A DNA stretch of 64,000 nucleotides from a virus. The notes beneath the pieces were generated by a model. It ran no database searches, was not told the origin of the DNA, and saw only the letters and a program-made list of their open reading frames with translations. Shown here in pieces: positions 53,898 to 62,242 of the stretch; the first letter of the stretch is position 1, and each line of letters opens with the position of its first letter. The translations under genes and the position numbers were made by a program. Where the stretch lies: the IMG/VR virus record IMGVR_UViG_3300009593_000016, positions 1-64,000 of that record, one strand, 5' to 3'.

Positions 53898-55991
53898 TTA
53901 GAAGCAGGTATCGAAGTCTGGATATTCGAATACCGTGGTTGGATAATCAATGATATTTATCGAGGTTCCATCGAAGTTAATTGCGGTAAAGTCGAATGGA
54001 TCGAATGTTGGAATATTACTTCCATCAATTGTGTAATCAATAGTAATTACTTGTGGGTTAAAGATAGTAGGATCGACACCTGTACCGATGTTGACATTAC
54101 CAGCAGAAAGAATTACTGTAATGGGAATACGATCTGTACCATCTGGAGTTTGCTGTACACTTATAGGACCCAAACAAACTTGTCCAGTCTTATAGTTAAC
54201 TGTTCCAACCCCTTGCTTCAAAACAACTTCTGCCTCATCCAGTTTAGTAACCATAATCAAAGAACCTTTACCGTCATCGCGAACGTTGACAGGTAAAAGT
54301 GCTGAAGTATCATTCTCAATGAATGTACTTGTACTTAAAACAGAATTGGTAGTAAGTTGTTGACTCTGTACGGCAAGATTAAGTAAATTCTCCGTATATC
54401 CTGTAGAATAGAAAATACCTGATTTAACAGCCGAGAATTTGGGTTCACAGGTAGATCCTGTACCACCTGCACCAGTAGTACCACCTGAAACATCACTAGG
54501 ATTCAAAATTTCATTACCAAAGTCAACGCACTGAGTAAATGTTGACCCAAATGGGAACCCAGTAACGTTCATACCCAATGTCATCGTAGTAGTATTACCA
54601 CTGATAGCATTATCAGAAGAATCAACCATAGTCTGAAATGCAGAACCATCGATTCTTCCATTAAATCTATTCGCTGACCCTTGAGAATTGTATTGATCTA
54701 TAGCACCCAGTACCTTCGTAGCAACTTCGTTATTGGATTGTGCTGTCTTAGTTCCGTCAAAGAAGACATAAGACTTAGGACGAATGTACAATGTTGTAGG
54801 ATCAATGATGACTGGCTCAATAGCAGCCATTGAATACTTCAAAAGATCTGTTTTTATGCGCTTCTTGGTAGTTTCGTTTAAATTTGCACCGCTCTTAGTT
54901 CTTATGGCAATGTAAACCTTCCCATATACGGGTGGATATACACGCTCACCACCATATGCCGTTACAGACTTTGCTGATGGATAAACGTTTTTAGTGATAT
55001 ATTCGTAGTCAGACTCTGTGACTGCCCTATTCTGGGATGAATATGCCCTTGGAGCGTTATACTTGATGCTTATAATATCTTCTCCTTCTTCACCAGACTG
55101 TGACGCATCTACAGTTGCCAATGATATGTTACCAGCTGGTACTAAGCGTCCTGTATTGTCAACTACGCGCCCAATAAAGTTAAATTTCTTACATCCGTTT
55201 GCTGCTGAACCATCTGTGCGTACATAGCGCATCTTAATAACTTCACCTGCAATCAGTTCGCGGCAAATAATACCATCTCCGAAAATAACCTGATATCTAA
55301 GGTCATCAGTTTCCTCAAGGAAGTAACCACGAGTAGTTCCATCGACATTAACAATGTTGGTAACACGATTATAAGTGTCGATCTCCTCTGACTGTGCGTT
55401 AGGTGAGATAGAAACATACAGTAACTCTGTATCAACATTATCAACAGGAATCTCATACTTACGTTGTTTTACATCAGTTACGGTATACTTGTATTCTAAT
55501 AGGTTACCTTGATATATTACTGTCTTCTTGAAATTAGCAATACCACTAGATTGATCTACAGCAGCACTAATATCATTAGGTACAGTAAAGATGTATGATT
55601 GACCATCTACCGCAGACATAAAGACATCTCCTTTAGGGAGTGTACACTGTGCGGGATATATGGCACTATCACCAACAAATGTTGTTTGTACAGAGAAATT
55701 GATACACGCTTTAGATGCTTTAATAGATCTTGGTGTGTAATTTAACTGCTTTGCTATCTTAACTACGTTATCACGAATAGTGGCAGACTCAAGGAATGCC
55801 TCGTTCATACTCATATTCGCGTTAAACGAAGAGTAGTATGTGTTATATGCTAAAACATCTAATAGGTATGAAGCGGCTGAACCATCAAAGTCGTAATCGG
55901 TAAACTCTGTTCTAGTTCGAAGGTACGACCTAATAGACTCTTTAATTTCACTAAAGTCTAGGGATGTTAAATTGGATGGTATCGCAGCCAT
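53898..55991 (-). CDS. 6: baseplate wedge subunit gp6
   Basis: The 697-aa protein (T4 gp6 is 660 aa) starts with LTSLDFSEIKESIRSYLRTR, FDGSAASYLLDVLAYNTYY and NMSMNEAFLESATIRDNVV. That is the conserved N-terminus of gp6 / baseplate_J-type proteins. The middle part with RAVTESDYEYITKNVYPSAK and VYGKVYIAIRTKSG is the Baseplate_J core. In the virion it forms the dimeric inner ring of wedges with gp7 and gp25. The start lies 3 nt after gp25 and has no clear Shine-Dalgarno sequence, like most of the large genes here. Confidence 0.95.
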   Translation of the reverse strand: MAAIPSNLTSLDFSEIKESIRSYLRTRTEFTDYDFDGSAASYLLDVLAYNTYYSSFNANMSMNEAFLESATIRDNVVKIAKQLNYTPRSIKASKACINFSVQTTFVGDSAIYPAQCTLPKGDVFMSAVDGQSYIFTVPNDISAAVDQSSGIANFKKTVIYQGNLLEYKYTVTDVKQRKYEIPVDNVDTELLYVSISPNAQSEEIDTYNRVTNIVNVDGTTRGYFLEETDDLRYQVIFGDGIICRELIAGEVIKMRYVRTDGSAANGCKKFNFIGRVVDNTGRLVPAGNISLATVDASQSGEEGEDIISIKYNAPRAYSSQNRAVTESDYEYITKNVYPSAKSVTAYGGERVYPPVYGKVYIAIRTKSGANLNETTKKRIKTDLLKYSMAAIEPVIIDPTTLYIRPKSYVFFDGTKTAQSNNEVATKVLGAIDQYNSQGSANRFNGRIDGSAFQTMVDSSDNAISGNTTTMTLGMNVTGFPFGSTFTQCVDFGNEILNPSDVSGGTTGAGGTGSTCEPKFSAVKSGIFYSTGYTENLLNLAVQSQQLTTNSVLSTSTFIENDTSALLPVNVRDDGKGSLIMVTKLDEAEVVLKQGVGTVNYKTGQVCLGPISVQQTPDGTDRIPITVILSAGNVNIGTGVDPTIFNPQVITIDYTIDGSNIPTFDPFDFTAINFDGTSINIIDYPTTVFEYPDFDTCF
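53954..53961 (-). promoter_or_regulatory. T4-type late promoter (GATAAATA) before the giant gene
   Basis: GATAAATA on the minus strand lies 71 nt upstream of the giant gene's ATG, inside the 3' end of gene 6. Confidence 0.5.
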
Positions 55992-55994
55992 TGA

Positions 55995-56408
55995 TTATGC
56001 ACGTTCTAGTAGGAATTCAACAGATTGTACGAGAGTTTCACCTATAATTGTATAATCAATCTCTATATGTAGTGTGTTTTCGTCTGACCTGTCTGGAAAT
56101 AGTCTGACCTGATTTAAACCTACTCTTGGTTCGAATCTAGTGACAACGTTCTTGATTTCCTCTTTAATTTCTTCAGCTACGAAGACATCAAAGGGTTCAA
56201 ACAACATTTCTCTTAGACGAGAACCTTTCTTAGGTTGAAAAGGTCTTTCTGTATATCCTGTACTGACAAGATTACGAATAGACTGTTTTATGGCATTCTC
56301 GTTTTTCACCATAGAGAAGTCTTCGGTATTAGGGTTTGGTTTGAAACCAATGCTAAAATCCCGAAATGCTCTGCTGAGAGATCTATCTGCCCTAAAGCGA
56401 TATGCCAT
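55995..56408 (-). CDS. 25: baseplate wedge subunit gp25
   Basis: The 137-aa protein is close in length to T4 gp25 (132 aa). It has the family pattern: N-terminal basic turn (AYRFRADRSLSRAFRDFSIG), NENAIKQSIRNLVSTGYTER, the conserved P-G/K-x-R-x-L-F-E-P region (GSRLREMLFEP), and a beta-rich C-terminus IEIDYTIIGET. This is the gp25/lysozyme-like fold that links gp6, gp53 and the sheath in the baseplate wedge and seeds sheath assembly. It is followed after 3 nt by gene 6, as in many T4-like marine phages. Confidence 0.93.
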   Translation of the reverse strand: MAYRFRADRSLSRAFRDFSIGFKPNPNTEDFSMVKNENAIKQSIRNLVSTGYTERPFQPKKGSRLREMLFEPFDVFVAEEIKEEIKNVVTRFEPRVGLNQVRLFPDRSDENTLHIEIDYTIIGETLVQSVEFLLERA

Positions 56409-56573
56409 TTAGTCTTTGTTATGTTTTTGCAGATATTTATCTGATCTTGGATCAGTTATTAGATACTTGCAATGTTCCCACCCATTCTCCTTGAATTCCT
56501 CACTCATATCGACAGGTCGCCTTACGGGACCTTTTGTCCATTCTGGAGGTACTTCTGGTTTAGAATTCTTCAT
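56409..56573 (-). CDS. small hypothetical protein (54 aa) preceding gene 25
   Basis: The ATG at 56573 is preferred over an upstream start because GGAG stands 12 nt upstream and the promoter-like element lies before it. The product is Pro/Lys/Glu-rich (PEVPPEWTKGPVRRPVDMS), then EFKENGWEHCKYLITDPRSD. It matches no family I recognise. It ends one base before the gp25 start, and the gp25 late promoter lies within it. Confidence 0.55.
   Translation of the reverse strand: MKNSKPEVPPEWTKGPVRRPVDMSEEFKENGWEHCKYLITDPRSDKYLQKHNKD
56434..56441 (-). promoter_or_regulatory. T4-type late promoter (GATAAATA) for gene 25
   Basis: GATAAATA on the minus strand, 26 nt upstream of the gp25 ATG, matches the NATAAATA octamer recognised in T4 by the gp55 sigma factor with gp33 and gp45. 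Confidence 0.6.
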
Positions 56574-56592
56574 AATTACCACACTCCACACT

Positions 56593-56600
56593 ATTTAGCG
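56593..56600 (-). promoter_or_regulatory. late-promoter-like GCTAAATA before the 54-aa gene
   Basis: GCTAAATA on the minus strand lies 20 nt before the ATG at 56573 and is followed by GTGTGGAGTG, which contains a GGAG ribosome-binding sequence. It lies in the only divergent intergenic region, which makes a promoter role more credible than for copies inside genes. Confidence 0.5.
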
Positions 56601-56607
56601 AGTTCTG

Positions 56608-56616
56608 TGCTATAGT
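56608..56616 (+). promoter_or_regulatory. extended -10 element (TGCTATAGT) for the plus-strand gene
   Basis: TGC-TATAGT fits an extended -10 box 22 nt before the ATG at 56638; no good -35 is seen. The whole divergent spacer is only 64 bp (56574-56637). It also holds the late-type element of the minus-strand gene, so opposing early and late transcription may start here. Confidence 0.4.
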
Positions 56617-56637
56617 ACCTATAGTTAGTTAGAGAAA

Positions 56638-56790
56638 ATGCCAGTTAAGTCAAAAGCAGGATCTTGGGGTTCAAACATTTACATTGATCCACCAGCCAAA
56701 AAGACCAGACAAGGAAATAGCAAAAATACAAAATATGCTGCTACTAGCCGAAATAGTGCTAGAAAAGCATATAAAGGGCAGGGACATTAA
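56638..56790 (+). CDS. small basic conserved phage protein (50 aa), opposite strand
   Basis: ATG at 56638 to TAA at 56790 encodes a 50-aa basic protein: MPVKSKAGSWGSNIYIDPPA, then KKTRQGNSKNTKYAATS, then basic residues ending KGQGH. I recognise this as a small protein type often found in T4-like cyanophages: S-W-G-S-N-I-Y-I-D-P-P, then K-K-T-R-Q-G. No function is known to me. It is the only convincing plus-strand gene in the window. It runs divergently from the 54-aa gene before gp25 and convergently into the PAAR-like gene, so it must have its own promoter. Confidence 0.7.
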   Translation: MPVKSKAGSWGSNIYIDPPAKKTRQGNSKNTKYAATSRNSARKAYKGQGH

Positions 56791-57320
56791 CCTGCCAGTA
56801 CTGTAGCAGAGCCAAAAGCAACTACAGAACTACAAGGCCAACTCAATTTAGGTTTACCTGCTCCCAGAGGGTCGATTATTCGTATCACACGCCTCTTTAA
56901 GGCGAATACGGTAAAAGTAGTCGATTCAGCTACTCGGACGTGTCCTACGCCTCCCATATCCTCCATTGTGAGCAATCCACATAGTATAGGTGTTGGAATG
57001 ATACAAGTTAACTTACCACAAGGACACAGATAGTTAATAATATTAGTTGTAACCGAAATGTGAGGTGTAAACGTATCCATTTCGAGCATAATCGGTAGTC
57101 TATGGACTAAAACCGTTGCTCGGAGTGGATTCATTGCTTCTAGAGGTATTAGTGGTTGTGGTGGCCACCAACAAGTCTTATCTTTTATCGTAATACTATA
57201 TGGAATCGGTGGAGATCCACAAGGTTGTGTACTATGAATAGTCGCAGGAATAGGTATCCCGTGTCCCGAACACGGAAGTCCATTATGAAATGAAACTGGT
57301 CGTAAAACTCCTAATGCCAT
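56787..57320 (-). CDS. putative PAAR-like tail-spike tip protein
   Basis: The 177-aa product is rich in Cys, His, Pro and Gly with regular short beta stretches. It starts MALGVLRPVSFHNGLPCSGH and continues IPIPATIHSTQPCGSPP; later come TCWWPPQPLIP, HISVTTNIINYL and a CPCGKLTC pair. A compact beta protein with an early G-x-P/H-G-x-P pattern and potential metal-binding Cys/His fits the PAAR family. In T4 that role is played by gp5.4, which sharpens the gp5 spike tip. Its place just before gp25 and gp6 agrees with a baseplate role. The canonical P-A-A-R string is absent, so this is tentative. It ends tail-to-tail with the only plus-strand gene (4-nt overlap). Confidence 0.45.
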   Translation of the reverse strand: MALGVLRPVSFHNGLPCSGHGIPIPATIHSTQPCGSPPIPYSITIKDKTCWWPPQPLIPLEAMNPLRATVLVHRLPIMLEMDTFTPHISVTTNIINYLCPCGKLTCIIPTPILCGLLTMEDMGGVGHVRVAESTTFTVFALKRRVIRIIDPLGAGKPKLSWPCSSVVAFGSATVLAG

Positions 57321-60300
57321 TACTTAACGTCAAATGTTAAATCGCACTCATCAAAATATGGGTTACCAAAAGTATTTAGTGAATCGTCTAATAATGTTGC
57401 ACCTGCGCCGCCCCAGTTCCTATAGTTGAGAGACCCCTCATAAGGTCCCATTTCCATATGATTCTCTGCATTAACCAATTTAGGGGGAACAGCAATTGCA
57501 GCGTGTGTAACCTCTTCTAGTGCCTTTCCACAAGGTGATGCTACAACAGGTGGTGAAGAACAAGGATTATCTGCTGCTATTGCATTACCATCGCTATCAT
57601 AACCTGCATTTACATCCAAAACACCATCTACAACAAAATTGTGCCAGCACGGATTAGGGAATTTACCACCAGAACAACTTGATAAGGTTACACTATTGTA
57701 GGTTACCTCATTAGTTTGTCCCGTAGGTTGACCGTTACCATCAACTTCTTGCTGTGTAATAGTCTGTGTAGCCCATCCAGTGTAATTTCCCGCACCAGCC
57801 CACGTCTCAAACTGCTCAAGTTCGGTCATATTTGAAAGTCCGTAATCATATGTCTGCTCATCCCCTCCAATTGGAGCAAAAGTGTACTGTCCTGGAGAAG
57901 ATTCGTAACATCTTCCCTTTGCTTGACCATTACTACAAGGGTGTGAGTTCTTAATATCACCTGAAATCTCGGTAACACGTGGTCTTAATGTGGCAGGATC
58001 ACCCATACTCTTCAAGAAATTAAGAAAAGCGGTGTTTGTAGCTGCTCCAGCACCAGAAACATCACCTTCAAATTGTATACTAACTCGAATTCTTGCCATT
58101 TCTCGCTTAGAACCGCAATATTTAAAGGGCATATACCCAAATACCTTCTCAACTCCGTTCTCATCTAATGAAGTATATGGACAAGGTATGTCAAAAAAGC
58201 GTCTAACCTGATACATTTTAGGTTGTCCCACCTCTACACATCCGCTAGGGTAGATTCCTGCCATCCCAGAAGACATTTTTTTCTCTACGGTACCTGAAAC
58301 TGGTGCAGATTGCTTCCAAGTATTGCCAATCCACTCATTATTGGTGTTCCAATCTGGCGCAAGTGTCCTTAGTTGTCCAAAAACTGCCTCTTCATCCCAA
58401 TTTCTAGCCCAATCTGTCCAACCTACACCTGAATCTGGCTGAAAACAGTTATTTGGAATAACTTCACCACAGAATTTCGTCTTTTCTTCTGTATCAACAT
58501 CCGTCATTGTCAAATATCCACGCTTTACACTCGTTTCTTTGTTCTTATTGTACTCTTCGAACATACCTTGCATATCTTTTCTGTTCGATTCTAGTTTTTG
58601 GTTGGCTTCAGGAGCATCTCCACCAAATTTCTCAGTAGATTTAGCAAATTCTTCCTCATATGGCATATTTGCTTCACCCACAAAGGTATCAACACGGGTA
58701 TCTGACTCTCTATCAACCACAACAATACGAGGTACAAAGTTAGGAGGGTACCCATCACCAGCATCCGTAATTATAACTTGATCAATACAACCTAATTCAT
58801 CCACTGTTGCTCTAACTTTAGCTTGTTTTAGCACTCCAGTGAAGTCTGACTCAGTAGTGTACTGTTGATTACTAATATCTGCAGCAGTTTGACGGAAATT
58901 ATCTTCAGAACGTCCGTAATCAAGTGTATTAGTCATCTCTAACTGCACTTCTGTCGAAGAATCGCTAGTAAAAGACTCATTTACGTTTTTTGCGGGATCT
59001 ATGAACCCCTGATCACGTAAAACTTCGGGAATTTCAATAGAAATCTCTGGAGACTTGTATCCAGACCCCGCATTAATGATTTGTATACTCGCTAACTTAC
59101 CCTGAGCATTTGTAATTCCGTGCATTTCTGCTACATCAATAGATCTTTGAGGAATTAGTGCATCTGGGTCAACATTGACTCTAGTATATGCTACTTTCTT
59201 CGGAAATTCATATACACCAAATACTGCACCTTTATCTTGTATACCAAAACCAGCTAGCGCAATAATAGTACCACTATTTTGTGAGGTATACGTATTATTG
59301 TACACAAATGCGCCACCATTGCCTTCTGCTTGTAATTGTGTCAATTCCATATACCCACAATTCATCTCATCACCAAAATATCGCACTGCAGTAATCATCC
59401 ATCCGTTAATACGCTCTCCTATAGCAAAGAATCCCGTAGATGAAGTATATCTGAAGAATAAACGATGATCATCAGTACCAGCAGTCCAAAATGACTCTGC
59501 TCCACCTGGAGTTTGGTCTGGAACGTCCACAAATAGCCTTGTTTTCTTCGTTACCCACGCAGATTCCTTAATTTGGTAATTATATGAGTGAAAATCACGT
59601 GTTACTGTACAAGGATCTTGATCATAATTTTGTTCGCAACAATTTGCATCAGAAGTAACCATATTGATGCCATATATGGGTCCATTCCACGGATATGACG
59701 CATCATAGAGGTAATATACGAATTGACCCTCAAAAGCGTCGTGAAAACCGAGGAATTTGGGCACAGCTGCCTTAACTGCCCCATTTTTGCCATAAAACCA
59801 CTCAAAATGGGCAGAATCGGTCAATATTTCGGCATTATCGGGGTCTCCCCACCCTTTTACGCAAGGAACGTCCCCTTTTTCGAGCAAATAGTCGTCTTCA
59901 GTGAAGGTTCCGTTCTGTTGGTAGTCCCAATCGTACCATCCACTCCTATTAACTTCACCAGTGTCGTGTGGTTTTCCAACTTCTATGATTCTTGCACTCT
60001 TTCTTGGTCCAGTTGAAGTCATCACATAACCCACTATCCCAACATATTGGTACTCTTCATTCATAGGCTCTTTGGGGTCAGCGACACCAGGAACACCTGT
60101 CTGAAGGTTAACCTCGAATTGTGGTCTTAGAGTATAGAAGTGATCTGGACCTTTGTAGTTGGCAGGAGCAAGGTACTCGTATAATGGTAAGACTTGTTCT
60201 CCTGGTACCAGTGTCCCAGATGCTACTGCTGCTGCTTCAGATGTGAAAATATGTCCTAGTAGTTCTTGTCCTGATCCTGTGGTCATATATGTGTCATTGC

Positions 60301-61096
60301 CTGTACCATTCCAATTATTGTATAACGGTGTAGTACCGCCTATTGGTTCATCCTCTACAGTGAAATAGAATTTACTCTTTTGTCTGGGTTCTCTATTGTA
60401 TGATCTATGTTCGTGTTTGACCTCTCTTACCTCCTTCTCCTTATAGTATGCGTGATCTCTTAGCAATCCACTGTAGTAACGGTATATTACTGTACGCTCT
60501 GTACCACACGTGTTACCAACACCTACGATCATTACTCGCGCATTACAATCACTGCCGTGGTTATCTTTGAAGCATAATTTCTTATTACTGTCCTGCACCA
60601 GAAGACCACCATAGCCTGTACCACCAGTTATAGTAGCATTGTATGTTGTACCACCTACTACGTTCATAGTAGCCGAAGCAGAACCAGAGTAGTTACTGCC
60701 TTGGGTAAATGTTATATCTCCGACTTGATACGTACCTAAAGCGGTACCTGCTGTATTTGGGTTATCACTCCACGCGAAATCCAGTTGTATTGTACTATTA
60801 CCAGTACCACCACATACAAGATTACCACTAGCATCAAATGTAGCGGTAACGTTAGTAGCATTATTACCAGGTAAGGGTAAGCATATCTCTTCCTTCTCTC
60901 CAATATAAAACACTTCATCTTTACCTAGGCGATATCCTCCCTCACCTTCTCCATCAAAGGTAATCTTATAATTTGCGGGTACGTTCTTTAATCCGTCATT
61001 AGGACCACCGCCACCATCATTATAGGTGACTTTATAGTCCTGTGAATCAATCGGGTTCTTGAAGCTCCTGCCCGTCTCTAGGATGTACGCTGGCAA
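57320..61096 (-). CDS. large virion structural protein (1258 aa), TTG start
   Basis: The product begins MPAYILETGRSFKNPIDSQD, a start familiar from large structural proteins upstream of the baseplate genes in marine T4-like phages. The only usable start is TTG at 61096: an in-frame stop lies just upstream and no Met follows for over 100 residues. Around residues 270-330 it has a segment LYEYLAPANYKGPDHFYTL resembling DUF5648-type modules (aromatic-rich, D-H-F-Y-T). Around residues 660-680 it has one beta repeat with NAGSGYKSPEISIEI, the GGxGY type also found in its neighbours. The middle and C-terminal parts are Cys-containing and aromatic. It probably belongs to the tail or baseplate periphery. 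The stop overlaps the next ATG by 1 nt. Confidence 0.75.
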   Translation of the reverse strand: MPAYILETGRSFKNPIDSQDYKVTYNDGGGGPNDGLKNVPANYKITFDGEGEGGYRLGKDEVFYIGEKEEICLPLPGNNATNVTATFDASGNLVCGGTGNSTIQLDFAWSDNPNTAGTALGTYQVGDITFTQGSNYSGSASATMNVVGGTTYNATITGGTGYGGLLVQDSNKKLCFKDNHGSDCNARVMIVGVGNTCGTERTVIYRYYSGLLRDHAYYKEKEVREVKHEHRSYNREPRQKSKFYFTVEDEPIGGTTPLYNNWNGTGNDTYMTTGSGQELLGHIFTSEAAAVASGTLVPGEQVLPLYEYLAPANYKGPDHFYTLRPQFEVNLQTGVPGVADPKEPMNEEYQYVGIVGYVMTSTGPRKSARIIEVGKPHDTGEVNRSGWYDWDYQQNGTFTEDDYLLEKGDVPCVKGWGDPDNAEILTDSAHFEWFYGKNGAVKAAVPKFLGFHDAFEGQFVYYLYDASYPWNGPIYGINMVTSDANCCEQNYDQDPCTVTRDFHSYNYQIKESAWVTKKTRLFVDVPDQTPGGAESFWTAGTDDHRLFFRYTSSTGFFAIGERINGWMITAVRYFGDEMNCGYMELTQLQAEGNGGAFVYNNTYTSQNSGTIIALAGFGIQDKGAVFGVYEFPKKVAYTRVNVDPDALIPQRSIDVAEMHGITNAQGKLASIQIINAGSGYKSPEISIEIPEVLRDQGFIDPAKNVNESFTSDSSTEVQLEMTNTLDYGRSEDNFRQTAADISNQQYTTESDFTGVLKQAKVRATVDELGCIDQVIITDAGDGYPPNFVPRIVVVDRESDTRVDTFVGEANMPYEEEFAKSTEKFGGDAPEANQKLESNRKDMQGMFEEYNKNKETSVKRGYLTMTDVDTEEKTKFCGEVIPNNCFQPDSGVGWTDWARNWDEEAVFGQLRTLAPDWNTNNEWIGNTWKQSAPVSGTVEKKMSSGMAGIYPSGCVEVGQPKMYQVRRFFDIPCPYTSLDENGVEKVFGYMPFKYCGSKREMARIRVSIQFEGDVSGAGAATNTAFLNFLKSMGDPATLRPRVTEISGDIKNSHPCSNGQAKGRCYESSPGQYTFAPIGGDEQTYDYGLSNMTELEQFETWAGAGNYTGWATQTITQQEVDGNGQPTGQTNEVTYNSVTLSSCSGGKFPNPCWHNFVVDGVLDVNAGYDSDGNAIAADNPCSSPPVVASPCGKALEEVTHAAIAVPPKLVNAENHMEMGPYEGSLNYRNWGGAGATLLDDSLNTFGNPYFDECDLTFDVK
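57373..57380 (-). promoter_or_regulatory. late-promoter-like ACTAAATA before the PAAR-like gene
   Basis: ACTAAATA lies 53 nt upstream of the ATG at 57320 inside the 3' end of the preceding gene. It is the same variant as at 61121-61128. It lies inside coding sequence, so chance is possible. Confidence 0.3.
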
Positions 61097-61391
61097 GTTG
61101 GTCTATACGCTGTTCAAGAGTATTTAGTCTGTCGAATAGAGTATCAAATAACTGAGTTAGGTTACTATGTTTATCATCTCCAGGTATCTTATACTGTATC
61201 ATATCTGCACCACGTCCTAACATCTGCTCCATACCTGCTATACGTTCAGCTAGGTTAGTTGCAGTCTTTGCTATCATCTCAAATCTCCATTCGTTCTCTT
61301 CCTCTATATTAGCGAACTCAGGGATCTGTACCTGGGGTTGAGCAGGTTGTTGGTAGTTTGGTTGTTGATCACTAGGATACTTTATGTCCAT
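61047..61391 (-). CDS. hypothetical coiled-coil protein (114 aa)
   Basis: The N-terminal third is Pro/Gln-rich and disordered (SDQQPNYQQPAQPQVQIPE). It is followed by two helical segments, the last with a clear heptad pattern (LFDTLFDRLNTLEQRIDQL). A small, coupled, coiled-coil protein immediately before large virion genes may be a tail or baseplate assembly factor; this is inference from position. Its last 50 nt overlap the start of the 1258-aa gene. Confidence 0.65.
   Translation of the reverse strand: MDIKYPSDQQPNYQQPAQPQVQIPEFANIEEENEWRFEMIAKTATNLAERIAGMEQMLGRGADMIQYKIPGDDKHSNLTQLFDTLFDRLNTLEQRIDQLASVHPRDGQELQEPD
61121..61128 (-). promoter_or_regulatory. late-promoter-like ACTAAATA before the 1258-aa gene
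   Basis: ACTAAATA stands 25 nt upstream of the start codon on the minus strand. It differs by one base from the T4-type octamer NATAAATA. The same ACTAAATA or GCTAAATA form also precedes the genes at 57320 and 56573, so the variant may be functional here. Confidence 0.4.
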
Positions 61392-61963
61392 TAGAAATAA
61401 TTAATGTTGAGTACAACACGGAATTTCTCATCCGTGCAAGATGTTCCAGCGTGCGGAGTACCTACGGGGAACTTAATCACCCTATTAGCAACCGACTCTA
61501 CCTTGGGACCATCCTGGAAGAATGTATATCCATTATTATCATTTAGGTAGAAGATTGCTGTTGTAGCACCACAAAACTCATCTGAACCATACTCTCCACA
61601 GTCAGTATGGTAATCATATTCTATCATATTATCAGTATGGTGGTTTAGGTTTGCTTTTATTCTTATCAGTGCTCTGGGCTTCAATGCATTAATTATAGGT
61701 AACAGGTATTCGTAAAACTCGTTCTGGGGTTGTCCTCCTGCATACAGATAGTTTACCATCTGCCAATTATAGATCTCCTTCGCTTGTAACTCAGGATCTA
61801 CCATACGTGCTACGTGCATCACCTTCGCTTGGTTCACATACCACGGAAAGTCCTGCCCACAGAAGCACGCTTGCATCTTAAGAAACTCTTCCGTTTTAAG
61901 GAAGTTATCTTTCTTCAGGATAATATTATCCTTTACTATATCAACAGTTTCGAAAATTTCCAT
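61391..61963 (-). CDS. 2-oxoglutarate/Fe(II)-dependent oxygenase (prolyl-4-hydroxylase-like)
   Basis: The 190-aa protein carries the full jelly-roll metal and cosubstrate set: H119-x-D121 (YHTDCGEYG), a distal H171 (GTPHAGTSC) and R182 (KFRVVLNINYF). These are the Fe(II) triad and the residue that holds 2-oxoglutarate. Single-domain enzymes of this type are frequent in marine T4-like phages. Targets are unknown and may be protein Pro/Lys residues or nucleic acid bases. A GTG at 61990 would add nine residues, but the ATG at 61963 gives the usual N-terminus. The stop overlaps the next start (TAATG). Confidence 0.85.
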   Translation of the reverse strand: MEIFETVDIVKDNIILKKDNFLKTEEFLKMQACFCGQDFPWYVNQAKVMHVARMVDPELQAKEIYNWQMVNYLYAGGQPQNEFYEYLLPIINALKPRALIRIKANLNHHTDNMIEYDYHTDCGEYGSDEFCGATTAIFYLNDNNGYTFFQDGPKVESVANRVIKFPVGTPHAGTSCTDEKFRVVLNINYF

Positions 61964-62006
61964 AATAGTTACGACGCTCGCGGGGTACACTTCAAAGGGT
62001 ATTAGT

Positions 62007-62192
62007 TTATTCTAAGAAATCATCGCCAGCCTCCAATTTCTCTCGTATACTTCTCCACGTTGCTTGTACCTTTCTAAGGGGGTTTCCACCACAAACTTCA
62101 GCCTTATACAACAGACACCACTTGCCTGAATTGCAAATAAGCTGACGTTCTTCCTTTGTAAAAGTGGCTGTCCACTCAGTCTGGTCGGGCAT
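62007..62192 (-). CDS. hypothetical protein (61 aa)
   Basis: The ATG at 62192 opens a 61-codon frame directly downstream of a good promoter. The product (MPDQTEWTATFTKEERQL, then CNSGKWCLLYKAE, then a basic helix RKVQATWRSIREKLE) has three Cys and a helix-turn-basic-helix look. It matches no family I recognise. A competing frame starting with TTG at 62203 gives a less protein-like product and was not chosen. Confidence 0.5.
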   Translation of the reverse strand: MPDQTEWTATFTKEERQLICNSGKWCLLYKAEVCGGNPLRKVQATWRSIREKLEAGDDFLE

Positions 62193-62213
62193 CCTTTAAA
62201 CAATCACAGAATC

Positions 62214-62242
62214 ATTATAACACATAATTGAGTGTTAGTCAG
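62214..62242 (-). promoter_or_regulatory. extended -10 sigma70-type promoter
   Basis: A perfect TATAAT at 62219-62214 is preceded by TGT (extended -10, TGnTATAAT). With 17-nt spacing, CTGACT (62242-62237, four of six to TTGACA) stands as a -35. The predicted start is about 15 nt before the ATG at 62192, so the 61-aa gene and the 2OG oxygenase may have their own early or middle promoter. Confidence 0.55.

Noticed and set aside
62012-62203. Alternative 63-codon frame starting with TTG
   Set aside because: It overlaps the 61-aa gene in another frame, has a rarer start and a less protein-like composition; the ATG frame fits the promoter spacing better.
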